In this document: positions 6,082 to 12,884 of the stretch, piece by piece
Layout: each line of letters opens with the position of its first letter
Numbering within the stretch: the stretch's first letter is position 1
NCBI GenBank assembly: GCA_017444325.1
Contig: JAFSWV010000140.1
Coordinates: 1-14,049, forward strand
DNA from: a bacterium
Lineage (GTDB): Bacteria; Auribacterota; UBA3054
Length of the DNA: 14,049 nt
Reading direction: 5' to 3'
The notes under the pieces: generated by a model
The model's database searches: none
Seen by the model: the letters and a program-made list of their open reading frames with translations, nothing else
What the model was told of the DNA's origin: nothing
Translations under genes and position numbers: made by a program

Positions 6082-7284
6082 TTAACGAATAACTTTCAAG
6101 AATTTTCTCTTGCCGACCTTCAGGATGAAGCTGTCGGCTTTCGGCATGGTAAGATTGAAACCTGAAACTTTTTCGCCGTCGCAGGTCACGCCGCCCTGCT
6201 GGATGACTCTCCTGGCCTCGCTCTTAGTCGCGGCCAGCTTGTTCTCCACCAGAAGTTCCAAGAGGTCTAATTCGGGAACTCCCCCCTCTTTCAATTTGTA
6301 TTCCGGAATGTCGTCCGGGATCTCTTTGTTGCTGAAAACATTTTCAAAATTGGCGATGGCGGCGTCCGCGGCTTCCTTGCCGTCGTAGATCTCCGTAATG
6401 GCGTGCGCCATGGCTTTCTTGACGGTCATGGGATGGACCGTGCCGTCCTTGACGCCCTTGCGCCATTCCGCGATCTGCTCTAAAGGAATGTCGGTCAGAA
6501 GCTCAAGGTACTTGAACATCAGCTCGTCGTTGACGGACATCAGTTTGCCGACTTTCTCATTGGGAGGATCGGCGATAGCGACGTAGTTGCCGTAGGATTT
6601 CGACATCTTCCTGACGCCGTCAAGGCCTTCCAGCAAAGGCATGGTAAGGCAGACCTGAGGCTCCATGCCTTCCTCTCTCTGCAGGTCGCGCCCGACCATC
6701 AGGTTGAAAGTCTGGTCGTTGCCGCCTAATTCCACGTCGGCTTTTAATACGACCGAGTCGTAGCCCTGCATCAAAGGATAGACGAATTCGTGCATATGGA
6801 TGGGAAGGTTCTCCCTGAAGCGCTTCTGGAAATCGTCGCGCTCGAGAGTCCTGGCAAGCGTCGCTTTCGCGAGGAGCGCGATCACTTCCTTGAAAGTCAT
6901 CTTCGAGAACCATTCTCCGTTGTAGCGGACGATAAGCTTGTCTCTGTCGAGGATGCGGGAAGCCTGCTCAAGATAGTGTTCGGCGTTTTTGAGGACCTGC
7001 TCTTCCGTGATCTGCGGGCGCGTTTTGTCGCGGCCGGTCGGGTCGCCGACCTGGGCCGTGAAGGAGCCGATCAAAAGCACGGCCTGGTGGCCGAGGTCCT
7101 GGAACTGCCTGAGTTTTCTAAGCACTACAGTAAATCCCAAGTGCAGGTCCGCGGCCGTCGGATCGACGCCCAGCTTCACGACCAAGGGGTTTCCCTTGGC
7201 GAGTTTCGTTTTAAGCTCTTCCCTTTCCGTAATGGTCATGGCGCCTCTTTCCAGGATCGCCATCTGTTCCTCAACTGGTCTCAT
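6082..7284 (-). CDS. tyrS: Tyrosyl-tRNA synthetase (TyrRS subtype 2, TyrZ-like)
   Basis: This class I synthetase charges tRNA-Tyr in the cytosol. It has 400 residues from ATG at 7284. A longer reading to 7539 is in frame, but its first 85 residues only overlay the antiporter gene in another frame, and AAGGA lies 5 nt before the chosen ATG. The catalytic domain has DPTAADLHLGF (41-51, the HIGH-motif region), the RQFQDLGHQ stretch (59-67), GDPTGRDKTRP (80-90), LGGNDQTFN (186-194) and KMSKS (226-230). The S4 RNA-binding domain covers about 338-400 (LLVENKLAATKSEARR). DLHLG followed by LRKLRQFQDLGH is characteristic of the second TyrRS subtype. The last residue of the HIGH motif is Phe (HLGF), where His is usual. 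A good promoter stands in the 56-bp gap upstream, so it likely heads its own transcription unit with ugd, the uvrC-like gene and ispH. Confidence 0.96.
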   Translation of the reverse strand: MRPVEEQMAILERGAMTITEREELKTKLAKGNPLVVKLGVDPTAADLHLGFTVVLRKLRQFQDLGHQAVLLIGSFTAQVGDPTGRDKTRPQITEEQVLKNAEHYLEQASRILDRDKLIVRYNGEWFSKMTFKEVIALLAKATLARTLERDDFQKRFRENLPIHMHEFVYPLMQGYDSVVLKADVELGGNDQTFNLMVGRDLQREEGMEPQVCLTMPLLEGLDGVRKMSKSYGNYVAIADPPNEKVGKLMSVNDELMFKYLELLTDIPLEQIAEWRKGVKDGTVHPMTVKKAMAHAITEIYDGKEAADAAIANFENVFSNKEIPDDIPEYKLKEGGVPELDLLELLVENKLAATKSEARRVIQQGGVTCDGEKVSGFNLTMPKADSFILKVGKRKFLKVIR

Positions 7285-7289
7285 ATTTA

Positions 7290-7294
7290 TCCTT
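7290..7294 (-). promoter_or_regulatory. Ribosome binding site of tyrS
   Basis: AAGGA on the minus strand is 5 nt upstream of the ATG at 7284. It decides the start against the in-frame extension to 7539, which has no independent support. Confidence 0.6.
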
Positions 7295-7310
7295 AATTTA
7301 TTTTTACGTG

Positions 7311-7339
7311 ATTTTAGCAGAAGCTTTGAATTATGGCAA
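7311..7339 (-). promoter_or_regulatory. Sigma-70 promoter for tyrS within the gene run
   Basis: On the minus strand TTGCCA (7339-7334, 5 of 6) is followed after exactly 17 bp by TAAAAT (7316-7311, 5 of 6). The -10 is extended by TGC. It starts 2 bp after the antiporter stop codon. Transcription would begin near 7304, giving about 20 nt of leader with the AAGGA ribosome site. There is no room for a T-box or other tRNA-sensing leader, so tyrosine-dependent antitermination is unlikely here. Confidence 0.6.
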
Positions 7340-7340
7340 T

Positions 7341-8975
7341 TTACTGTCCCTCGCGCACTCCGTGCAGAAGCATCTTCATCTGCGCCATCTTCTCTTCGCT
7401 GGCGGCCATGATGAGCAGTTCGTCGCCCTCCTGGATAATGGTCGATCCGTTGGGCGTTATGAATTCGCTCCCCCGCTTTATGCCCATGACCAGGCAGTTT
7501 TTGGGGAAAGACATGGAGAGCAGGGATCGGTTGATGCACTGGTCGCCCGGACGCACGGTGAAACTGTCAAGATTAGACTGGAAGGAATCTGAGACTTCCA
7601 GACCGAAGTCGCTGGTCTTGCTCTTGTCTTCGGGAATAGTTACACCAAGAAGTTTCCCGGCCCAGACTAGGCTTGAGCCCTGGAACAATACCGAGGAGAA
7701 GGAAATGCAGCAGACTATGAAGAAAAGCGCCCGCGCCATCGGGTCGTGCACGCCGAAAGCGACCAAAGGATACGTCGCAAAGACGATCGGCACCGCGCCC
7801 CGGAGTCCCACCCAGGAAACGAAAGCCTTGTCCTTCATTGGCATCTTGAAAAAGTGCAGGCAGAGGAAAACGGAGATCGGCCTGGCCACGAACATCAAAA
7901 GCGCCGAGACTGCAAGGCCGAAGCCGATGTAGGGTTTGAAGCGCTCGAAAGGCGCCGCCAATAAACCCAGCATAATGAACATCGTGATCTGCATGAGCCA
8001 GGCGAAACCGTCGAAGAATCGCGACATGCTGCGCTTGTGGATGATGTTCGCGTTGCCCAGGACCATCGCGGAAATATAGACAGCCAAAAAGCAGTTACCG
8101 CCCAGATGCTCCGCCGCGGAATAGACGATCAAAGTCATACTGATCACCAGGACGGAGTAGAGCCCATCCGCCTCAAGCCTGATGCGGCGCATGATGAAGC
8201 TCATGCCGTGTCCCAGCGTATAACCGACGAAAGCGCCGACTATCATGCCTTTCGCCAGCGTTATCAGCATATTGCCGGGCGCGCACTGGCCCATGCACAG
8301 GTCTATGCAGGTGACAGTCAAAAAGTAAGCCATCGGGTCGTTGGAGCCGCTCTCCAATTCCAGCAAGGGCCTAAGGTCGTTCTTGAAATCCAAGTTCTTG
8401 GTCCTGAAGATGCCGAAGACGGAAGCCGCGTCGGTGGAAGACACGATGGAACCTAAGAGCAGCGCGTAAGGCCAGGTGAAGGACTCCCAGTGGAAGAGAT
8501 AGGCCAGAAGCATCGTCAGCGAACCTAAGATACCCGCCGTGACTAATACTCCGATCGTCGAAAGGACGACACCCTTGTAGAGGATCGGTCTTATCTTGTA
8601 GAACTTCGTCTCCAGGCCGCCGTAGAACAAAATGAAGATCAAAGCGAAGTCGCCCAGACCGCGGGCCACCGCGATGCTTGAGAAATCAAGACCGTACTCC
8701 CCTGCCAGGAAACCAACGAAAAGGAAAAGGGCAAGGATCGGGATGCCGGTGCGGCTTATAGTTCGGCTGAAGATGATGGACAGGAAAAAGAGGATCGCGC
8801 CGATCAGCAGGAAGTTTTCCGTTGAAAGCTTGATGAACCCTTTGGTGGTCTCGGCGACGACGTTGGTGCTGCAAGGCACGGACGCGGAAACGCAGGTGTA
8901 GAGATCCGTCAGAGACGGGATCGTCTCGAAGATGATCCTCTCAAAGTTAGATGTCAGCACCAATTCCGCAGGCAT
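7341..8975 (-). CDS. CPA1-type cation/H+ antiporter (NhaP2/CvrA-like) with C-terminal RCK_C-like domain
   Basis: The protein resembles NhaP2-type K+/H+ or Na+/H+ antiporters, which exchange cytoplasmic cations for protons. It has 544 residues. After a hydrophilic N-terminal stretch of about 52 residues, many membrane segments run from about 53 to 440. They include GIPILALFLFVGFLAGEYG (77-95), SSTDAAS (179-185) and ESGSNDPMA (208-216), where the ND pair is the ion-binding signature of the family. LRGAVPIVFA (391-400) is another conserved family helix. Residues about 470-535 (SFTVRPGDQCINRSLLSMSF to ELLIMAASEEKM) look like a TrkA_C/RCK_C ligand-sensing domain. The start is uncertain: ATG at 8975 is 6 bp after tsaB, but no Shine-Dalgarno precedes it, and the first 50 residues have no obvious counterpart in relatives. 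Its substrate may be K+, given ktrAB upstream. That is inference. Confidence 0.9.
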   Translation of the reverse strand: MPAELVLTSNFERIIFETIPSLTDLYTCVSASVPCSTNVVAETTKGFIKLSTENFLLIGAILFFLSIIFSRTISRTGIPILALFLFVGFLAGEYGLDFSSIAVARGLGDFALIFILFYGGLETKFYKIRPILYKGVVLSTIGVLVTAGILGSLTMLLAYLFHWESFTWPYALLLGSIVSSTDAASVFGIFRTKNLDFKNDLRPLLELESGSNDPMAYFLTVTCIDLCMGQCAPGNMLITLAKGMIVGAFVGYTLGHGMSFIMRRIRLEADGLYSVLVISMTLIVYSAAEHLGGNCFLAVYISAMVLGNANIIHKRSMSRFFDGFAWLMQITMFIMLGLLAAPFERFKPYIGFGLAVSALLMFVARPISVFLCLHFFKMPMKDKAFVSWVGLRGAVPIVFATYPLVAFGVHDPMARALFFIVCCISFSSVLFQGSSLVWAGKLLGVTIPEDKSKTSDFGLEVSDSFQSNLDSFTVRPGDQCINRSLLSMSFPKNCLVMGIKRGSEFITPNGSTIIQEGDELLIMAASEEKMAQMKMLLHGVREGQ

Positions 8976-8981
8976 AAGTCG

Positions 8982-9596
8982 TCAGAGCTTGTTTTTGGGC
9001 AGAAGCGCCCTTAAGTGAAGATAGATGGCGTCCGCAGGAAGCTCTTCGCCGTTCTCCATTTTTTCCATGGCCAGCGCTATCAAAAACTTCGCGTCCGGCT
9101 CGCCGTCAAGCGATACGAAACGTTTCCCAGGCAAAGTCGTTTCGTCGCATTCGCCGTAATAGCAGCTGCAATCGGGGAATTTCTGCGCAAGTTCTTCTTT
9201 TTTGCAAAACCCGGCTTCTTTCTTGCCGTCGGTGCGGTATTCGTAATAAAAACCTCCGCCGGCCCTGGCATCCAAGAGAAGAAGCTCATTTTCATCCTTA
9301 GTGTCCCTTGGATAAAAATCGAAACGCGAAACGCCGACAAGCTTTGCGCCCCACCCGAGAGCGAGCCCCTGGGCTGCCGCCAAACCTGTCCTGATGCCCG
9401 TGAAGGAGCCTGGACCGCGGTCAACCACGATCAGATCCGGAACTTCTTTACCAAGCATTGATTTGACTTCAGGCACGAGCTGGCTGGAAAGATCCCTTCC
9501 CATAGGAAAGGCCTTTGTTAGGAAGCCGCCTTCGGAATTCCACACGGCTACCGAAGCTTCCTTGTAAGAGGCTGTCTCAAAGGCTAAAATGAGCAT
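8982..9596 (-). CDS. tsaB: tRNA threonylcarbamoyladenosine biosynthesis protein TsaB
   Basis: TsaB is the non-catalytic, ASKHA-fold partner of TsaD in making t6A at A37 of ANN-decoding tRNAs. Its 204 residues match the family length. The N-terminus MLILAFETASYKEASVAV is the ATPase-like phosphate loop; Glu replaces the commoner Asp before TS/TA. The diagnostic motif GPGSFTGIRTGLAAAQGLA lies at about 61-79. The C-terminus ADAIYLHLR matches the P-x-YLR end of the family. The ATG directly follows the TAA of the sugar transferase gene (TAAATG). A GAGGAG sits 9 nt upstream (9606-9611), so the genes are coupled. It has no functional link to polysaccharide synthesis that I know of; the operon appears mixed. 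No TsaD, TsaC or TsaE is in the window. Confidence 0.92.
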   Translation of the reverse strand: MLILAFETASYKEASVAVWNSEGGFLTKAFPMGRDLSSQLVPEVKSMLGKEVPDLIVVDRGPGSFTGIRTGLAAAQGLALGWGAKLVGVSRFDFYPRDTKDENELLLLDARAGGGFYYEYRTDGKKEAGFCKKEELAQKFPDCSCYYGECDETTLPGKRFVSLDGEPDAKFLIALAMEKMENGEELPADAIYLHLRALLPKNKL

Positions 9597-10208
9597 TTAC
9601 AGTTTCTCCTCATCGCCTTCTTTCACAACGAAATTTTCCTTGGGCGCGTAAACGCCCTCGCCTTTTGCCCAGACGCCGAACGTCATAAGGAAGATCTTGA
9701 TGTCGAGCCAGAGCGACCAATGCTCAACGTACCAGACGTCATATTCGATCCTTTGCGGCCAGGTCAGCGAGTTGCGACCGTTGACCTGGGCCCAGCCCGT
9801 CACGCCGGGCGGAACCAAAAGACGCTTCTTCTGGTGATCGTCGTACTCCGCCGTCTGATAGAGCAGCGTCGGGCGCGGGCCCACGATGCTCATCGTGCCG
9901 TTCAGGATGTTGATCAACTGCGGCAGTTCGTCGAAACTGGTTTTTCTCAGCCAATCGCCGACCTTCGTGATCCTCGCGTCGCCTTCTCCGGTATAGTAGC
10001 CTTCCTTCTCCGCTCCGACCGTCATGGTCCGGAATTTGTAGATCAAAAAAGGCTTGTTGTCTTTGCCGGCCCTTTCCTGCACGAAGAAGACCGGGCCCTT
10101 CGAATCGCGCTTAATCAGTATCGCGATGACGAGCCAGGGGATCGCGCAGAAGAGCAATCCGAAAAAGGCGAAGACTATGTCGATAAGGCGCTTTAAGAAT
10201 CTTTGCAT
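9597..10208 (-). CDS. Undecaprenyl-phosphate sugar phosphotransferase, minimal PglC-type
   Basis: This is a monotopic phosphoglycosyl transferase that starts glycan synthesis by moving a sugar-1-phosphate from a nucleotide sugar to undecaprenyl phosphate at the inner membrane. It has 203 residues, so it is the short catalytic form (PglC/WecP-like). The long WcaJ type has four extra N-terminal membrane helices. Visible elements are LKRLIDIVFAFFGL with Pro24, the reentrant helix-break-helix (5-32), and GPVFFVQERAGKDNKPF (38-54). KFRTM (58-62), the Asp93-Glu94 catalytic dyad in SFDELPQLINILNG and SIVGPRP (107-113) follow. PPGVTGWAQVNGR (133-145) is the nucleotide-sugar side. The sugar could be glucose, galactose or a modified hexose; sequence alone does not tell. 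It starts 1 bp after the fucose synthase and abuts tsaB. It depends on undecaprenyl phosphate, which ultimately uses IspH products. Confidence 0.94.
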   Translation of the reverse strand: MQRFLKRLIDIVFAFFGLLFCAIPWLVIAILIKRDSKGPVFFVQERAGKDNKPFLIYKFRTMTVGAEKEGYYTGEGDARITKVGDWLRKTSFDELPQLINILNGTMSIVGPRPTLLYQTAEYDDHQKKRLLVPPGVTGWAQVNGRNSLTWPQRIEYDVWYVEHWSLWLDIKIFLMTFGVWAKGEGVYAPKENFVVKEGDEEKL

Positions 10209-10209
10209 A

Positions 10210-11175
10210 CTACTTGCGCTCAGCGTATTTCTTGGCCAGGACTTCCCTGTTCTCTTTGTACCAGTCGATAGTCTTCTTTAAGCCTTCCTCAAAATTGGTG
10301 TGGGCCTGGAAGCCGAAGTATTCTTTCGCCCTGCTGGTGTCGAGGCAGCGTCTCGGCTGACCGTCGGGTTTGCTGGAATCCCAAACGATCTTGCCAGTGA
10401 AGCCGGTCAGCTTGGCGATCAGTTCCACAAGGTCCTTGATGGAGATCTCGAAGCCGGCGCCCAGGTTGACAGGCTCAGTGCCGTCGTATCTTTCGGCAGC
10501 CAGAGCAATCGCTTCGGCAGCGTCCTCAACGTAGAAGAATTCCCTCGTGGCCTTGCCGGTGCCCCAGACTTCGATGGAATCGCGTCCGGCTTCTTTAGCT
10601 TCCACGCACTTCTTGATGAGGGCGGGAATGACGTGCGAAGAACGGTCGTCGAAATTGTCCCTCGGGCCGTAGAGGTTGACGGGCAGAAGATAGATGCCGT
10701 GGAAATCGTATTCCTGACGGTAAGCCTGCAGCTGCACCATCATCATCTTTTTGGCCAGGCCGTAGGGTGCGTTGGTCTCTTCCGGATACCCCAGCCAGAG
10801 GTCAGTTTCTTTGAAGGGAACCGGCGTGAATTTCGGATAGGCGCAGATCGTGCCGAGCGCTACGAATTTCTCGATGTTATGCAGTCTCGCCTGCTCGATG
10901 AGCATGGCGCCCATCACCATGTTGAGATAATAGAAGCTCCCCGGATGCTCCCGGTTGGCGCCGATGCCGCCGACGACCGCCGCCAAGTGGATGACGATGT
11001 CGGGTTTGATCTCTTCGTACATTCTGATGATCTCGGCTTCCTTGGTCAGATCATACTTGTCCCTGTCGGCGATAAAAACGTTTTTGCAGCCGCGGGCTTT
11101 CAAACGATCGATAAGATGGCTGCCAAGGAATCCCAGGCCGCCTGTGACGCAGATCCTCTTTTCCGTGAAGTTCAT
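10210..11175 (-). CDS. fcl: GDP-L-fucose synthase (GDP-4-keto-6-deoxymannose epimerase/reductase)
   Basis: The enzyme converts GDP-4-keto-6-deoxy-D-mannose to GDP-L-fucose with NADPH: two epimerisations, then reduction. Its 321 residues are typical. It is an extended short-chain dehydrogenase with the Rossmann motif GGLGFLG (12-18). Active-site residues can be matched to the E. coli enzyme (Ser107, Cys109, Tyr136, Lys140, His179): Thr109, Cys111, Tyr138, Lys142 (YGLAK) and His181. The NLYGPRDNFD stretch at 167-176 and VWGTGKATREFFYVEDAA (203-220) are also characteristic. The opening GGLGF differs from the GHRGMVG of E. coli WcaG. The start ATG at 11175 has AAAGGGG with 8-nt spacing. It sits between a glycosyltransferase and the phosphoglycosyl transferase, so fucose may be in the glycan. 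No gmd (GDP-mannose dehydratase), which would supply its substrate, is in the window. A related nucleotide-sugar epimerase function is less likely. Confidence 0.92.
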   Translation of the reverse strand: MNFTEKRICVTGGLGFLGSHLIDRLKARGCKNVFIADRDKYDLTKEAEIIRMYEEIKPDIVIHLAAVVGGIGANREHPGSFYYLNMVMGAMLIEQARLHNIEKFVALGTICAYPKFTPVPFKETDLWLGYPEETNAPYGLAKKMMMVQLQAYRQEYDFHGIYLLPVNLYGPRDNFDDRSSHVIPALIKKCVEAKEAGRDSIEVWGTGKATREFFYVEDAAEAIALAAERYDGTEPVNLGAGFEISIKDLVELIAKLTGFTGKIVWDSSKPDGQPRRCLDTSRAKEYFGFQAHTNFEEGLKKTIDWYKENREVLAKKYAERK

Positions 11176-11183
11176 AAATAAAT

Positions 11184-11190
11184 CCCCTTT
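11184..11190 (-). promoter_or_regulatory. Ribosome binding site of fcl
   Basis: AAAGGGG on the minus strand lies 8 nt upstream of the ATG at 11175. Its first two bases belong to the TAA stop codon of the glycosyltransferase gene. This places translation of fcl immediately after the preceding gene in the same mRNA. Confidence 0.6.
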
Positions 11191-12184
11191 ATGATTGTTT
11201 GGTTTGTAGTTTTAAATTTGCAAAGTAAGCGCGCATTTTCTTCGTAAGGGAAAGCCTTTTAAAAAAGAGCGCGTAAGTTTTGAAAGGAGCGAAAAATTTA
11301 GAGGGCGCTTTGAAGAGAAGATACAAGGCTCTTCCCAAGGGCGCCAGGAAAAGCAGCGGAAAAGTTTTAAAGCAGCTGAAGCCGTGCAGATTCTTGAGAC
11401 AGGTGTCGAGCGCGTTGGCGCCCAGGCGCGTGATCGTCGCGCCGCTTTTCTCGTACCAGCGGACGCCCTCCTGGGAACCGGAGTGCACGTGGTGACACTT
11501 GAGGGAGGGAGCGTAGAGCGCTTTCCCGCCGATACTGTTCAGCCTCAGGTAGAGGTCGATGTCCTCGCCGTAAGCGAAATAGCGTTCGTCGTAATACTCC
11601 GTTTTTCCGCTCGCGGAAAGTTCGGGCGGAATAGCGGCCTTTTTAAGTTCGTCCGCTTTGAAAAGCGGCGCGCAGCCGCCGGGCGCGAAGACGAACTTCT
11701 CCGCAAAGGGCTCCGTCAAAGGAGTGGCGAGGCTGAGAAATCTCGTCGGCACGACGTAGGTGCAAAGCACTTCCTCCGTCTCCCCTCTTTCCTTGTCGTA
11801 GCGGTAGATCAAGGGGCCGAGCATTGTAGCTTCAGATTTGTGCGCGATAGTTTCCGCCGCTTTCGCGAAAAAGTCCGGCGCCAGGAAAACATCGACGTTC
11901 AAAGGCATGAGCCAATCGCCGGAAGACAAACGCAGCCCTTCGTTCATGCCGGCCGCAAAGCCGACGTTCTCGGGAAGCTGCACGAACCTGCAGCCGAAAC
12001 TTTTGAATTCTTCGCTTTCAAAATAATCTTTGCTTCCGTCCCCGGAACCGTTGTCCACCACGATGACTTCCAGAGCGGAGTAACTCTGGGCTTTCAGCGC
12101 GGACATATTGCGCTTCAAAAATTCCAGCGTGTTCCAGTTGAGGACCACGACGGAAAAGCGCGGTTCACGGGAGGTTGCTTCCAT
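11189..12184 (-). CDS. Family 2 glycosyltransferase (rhamnosyltransferase-like)
   Basis: This is a predicted inverting GT-A glycosyltransferase that adds a sugar to a lipid-linked polysaccharide intermediate. Counting from ATG at 12184 it has 331 residues. Visible motifs are FSVVVLNWNT (10-19, first nucleotide-binding strand), VIVVDNGSGDGS (40-51), ENVGFAAGMNEG (72-83) and LNVDV (95-99, the DxD-like metal site with Asp98). FAYGEDIDLYLR (203-214) carries the probable base in GED. The C-terminal part (about 262-315) is basic and aromatic with short hydrophobic stretches, which could sit on the inner membrane. Donor and acceptor are unknown; GDP-fucose is plausible given fcl next door but unproven. 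The start overlaps the ktrA stop as TGATG with no Shine-Dalgarno, so it is probably translated by reinitiation after ktrA. A GTG one codon earlier is an alternative start. Confidence 0.9.
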   Translation of the reverse strand: MEATSREPRFSVVVLNWNTLEFLKRNMSALKAQSYSALEVIVVDNGSGDGSKDYFESEEFKSFGCRFVQLPENVGFAAGMNEGLRLSSGDWLMPLNVDVFLAPDFFAKAAETIAHKSEATMLGPLIYRYDKERGETEEVLCTYVVPTRFLSLATPLTEPFAEKFVFAPGGCAPLFKADELKKAAIPPELSASGKTEYYDERYFAYGEDIDLYLRLNSIGGKALYAPSLKCHHVHSGSQEGVRWYEKSGATITRLGANALDTCLKNLHGFSCFKTFPLLFLAPLGRALYLLFKAPSKFFAPFKTYALFFKRLSLTKKMRAYFANLKLQTKQS

Positions 12185-12870
12185 CACTTAATGTCCGTGA
12201 ATTTCCTAACGTTGGTGTCGGTGCCCACGACCACCAGGATGTCGTTCTCTTCCAGCGGAGCGTGCGGGTCAGGCGAAAGCATGAGGAAGCGCTCGTTCTC
12301 CTCGCGCTGGACAGGCAGGCGTTTGATGCCGATGACGTTGACGCCGTAGCGGTCCCTCAGCCTCAAATCGATCATGCTCTTGCCGACGAAACTCTTCGGC
12401 AGATCGACTTCCGCGATAGACGCGCCCGAGGCGAAGGGGATCACTTCCCTAAGGTTCGGAGCGTAGATCATTCTGGCGACGCGCAAGCCCATTTCCTTTT
12501 CCGGGTTGACCGCTTCCGTAGCGCCCACCTTCTTTAAGATGTTGGCGTGCAGTTCGGAGCTGGCTCTCGCCACGATACGCTTTACGCCCAGCTGCTTCAA
12601 GAGCGCCGTCACCATGATGCTGTTCTCGACGTGATGGTCGCCTATAGCCACCACCACGACTTCCATAGAGGTGATGTCGGCTTCCAGAAGCGCGGATTCA
12701 TCCGTGCAGTCCATGCACAGGGCGCCCGTCACGTTCTCTTCGTCCGCCACTTTCTGGACCACGTCCTTGTCGGAATCGATCGCCAGAACGGGAATGTTAT
12801 GAGATTCCAGCCAACGGACAACTTCCGTACCGAAACGGCCGAGGCCTATAACTGCGCATCTTTTTATCAT
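12184..12870 (-). CDS. ktrA: KtrA/TrkA-type potassium uptake regulatory subunit
   Basis: KtrA forms a cytosolic octameric ring that gates the KtrB channel and senses ATP/ADP or NAD(H). Its 228 residues match KtrA (about 220) and not the tandem-RCK TrkA (about 450). The RCK_N domain has GLGRFG (9-14), the acidic end of strand 2 in IDSDKD (31-36), and VNPEKEMG (121-128), where the Glu is a conserved feature of KtrA. The RCK_C domain spans about 140-228. The ATG at 12870 follows a textbook AAGGAGG with 7-nt spacing. The gene starts 12 bp after ktrB ends and shares TGATG with the downstream glycosyltransferase. The pairing with a TrkH/KtrB pore immediately upstream makes the assignment secure. 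Confidence 0.95.
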   Translation of the reverse strand: MIKRCAVIGLGRFGTEVVRWLESHNIPVLAIDSDKDVVQKVADEENVTGALCMDCTDESALLEADITSMEVVVVAIGDHHVENSIMVTALLKQLGVKRIVARASSELHANILKKVGATEAVNPEKEMGLRVARMIYAPNLREVIPFASGASIAEVDLPKSFVGKSMIDLRLRDRYGVNVIGIKRLPVQREENERFLMLSPDPHAPLEENDILVVVGTDTNVRKFTDIK

Positions 12871-12877
12871 AAGTTTT

Positions 12878-12884
12878 CCTCCTT
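12878..12884 (-). promoter_or_regulatory. Ribosome binding site of ktrA
   Basis: AAGGAGG on the minus strand lies 7 nt before the ATG at 12870. It overlaps the TAA stop codon of ktrB, so the two genes can be made in a fixed ratio from one mRNA. It is the strongest Shine-Dalgarno in the window. Confidence 0.8.

Noticed and set aside
7285..7539. 85-residue N-terminal extension of tyrosyl-tRNA synthetase
   Set aside because: It overlays the end of the antiporter in another frame, is low-complexity in character (many His and Arg), and the AAGGA site and promoter at 7290-7339 favour ATG at 7284.
10300..11181. 293-codon plus-strand open frame opposite fcl
   Set aside because: It is fully antisense to a clear GDP-L-fucose synthase, and its translation shows no family motif. 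Such frames arise from the G/C-rich third positions of the real gene.
11384..12349. 321-codon plus-strand open frame opposite the glycosyltransferase and ktrA
   Set aside because: Antisense to two confidently identified genes and crossing their boundary. Its composition is arginine- and valine-rich, typical of a shadow frame, with no recognisable domain.
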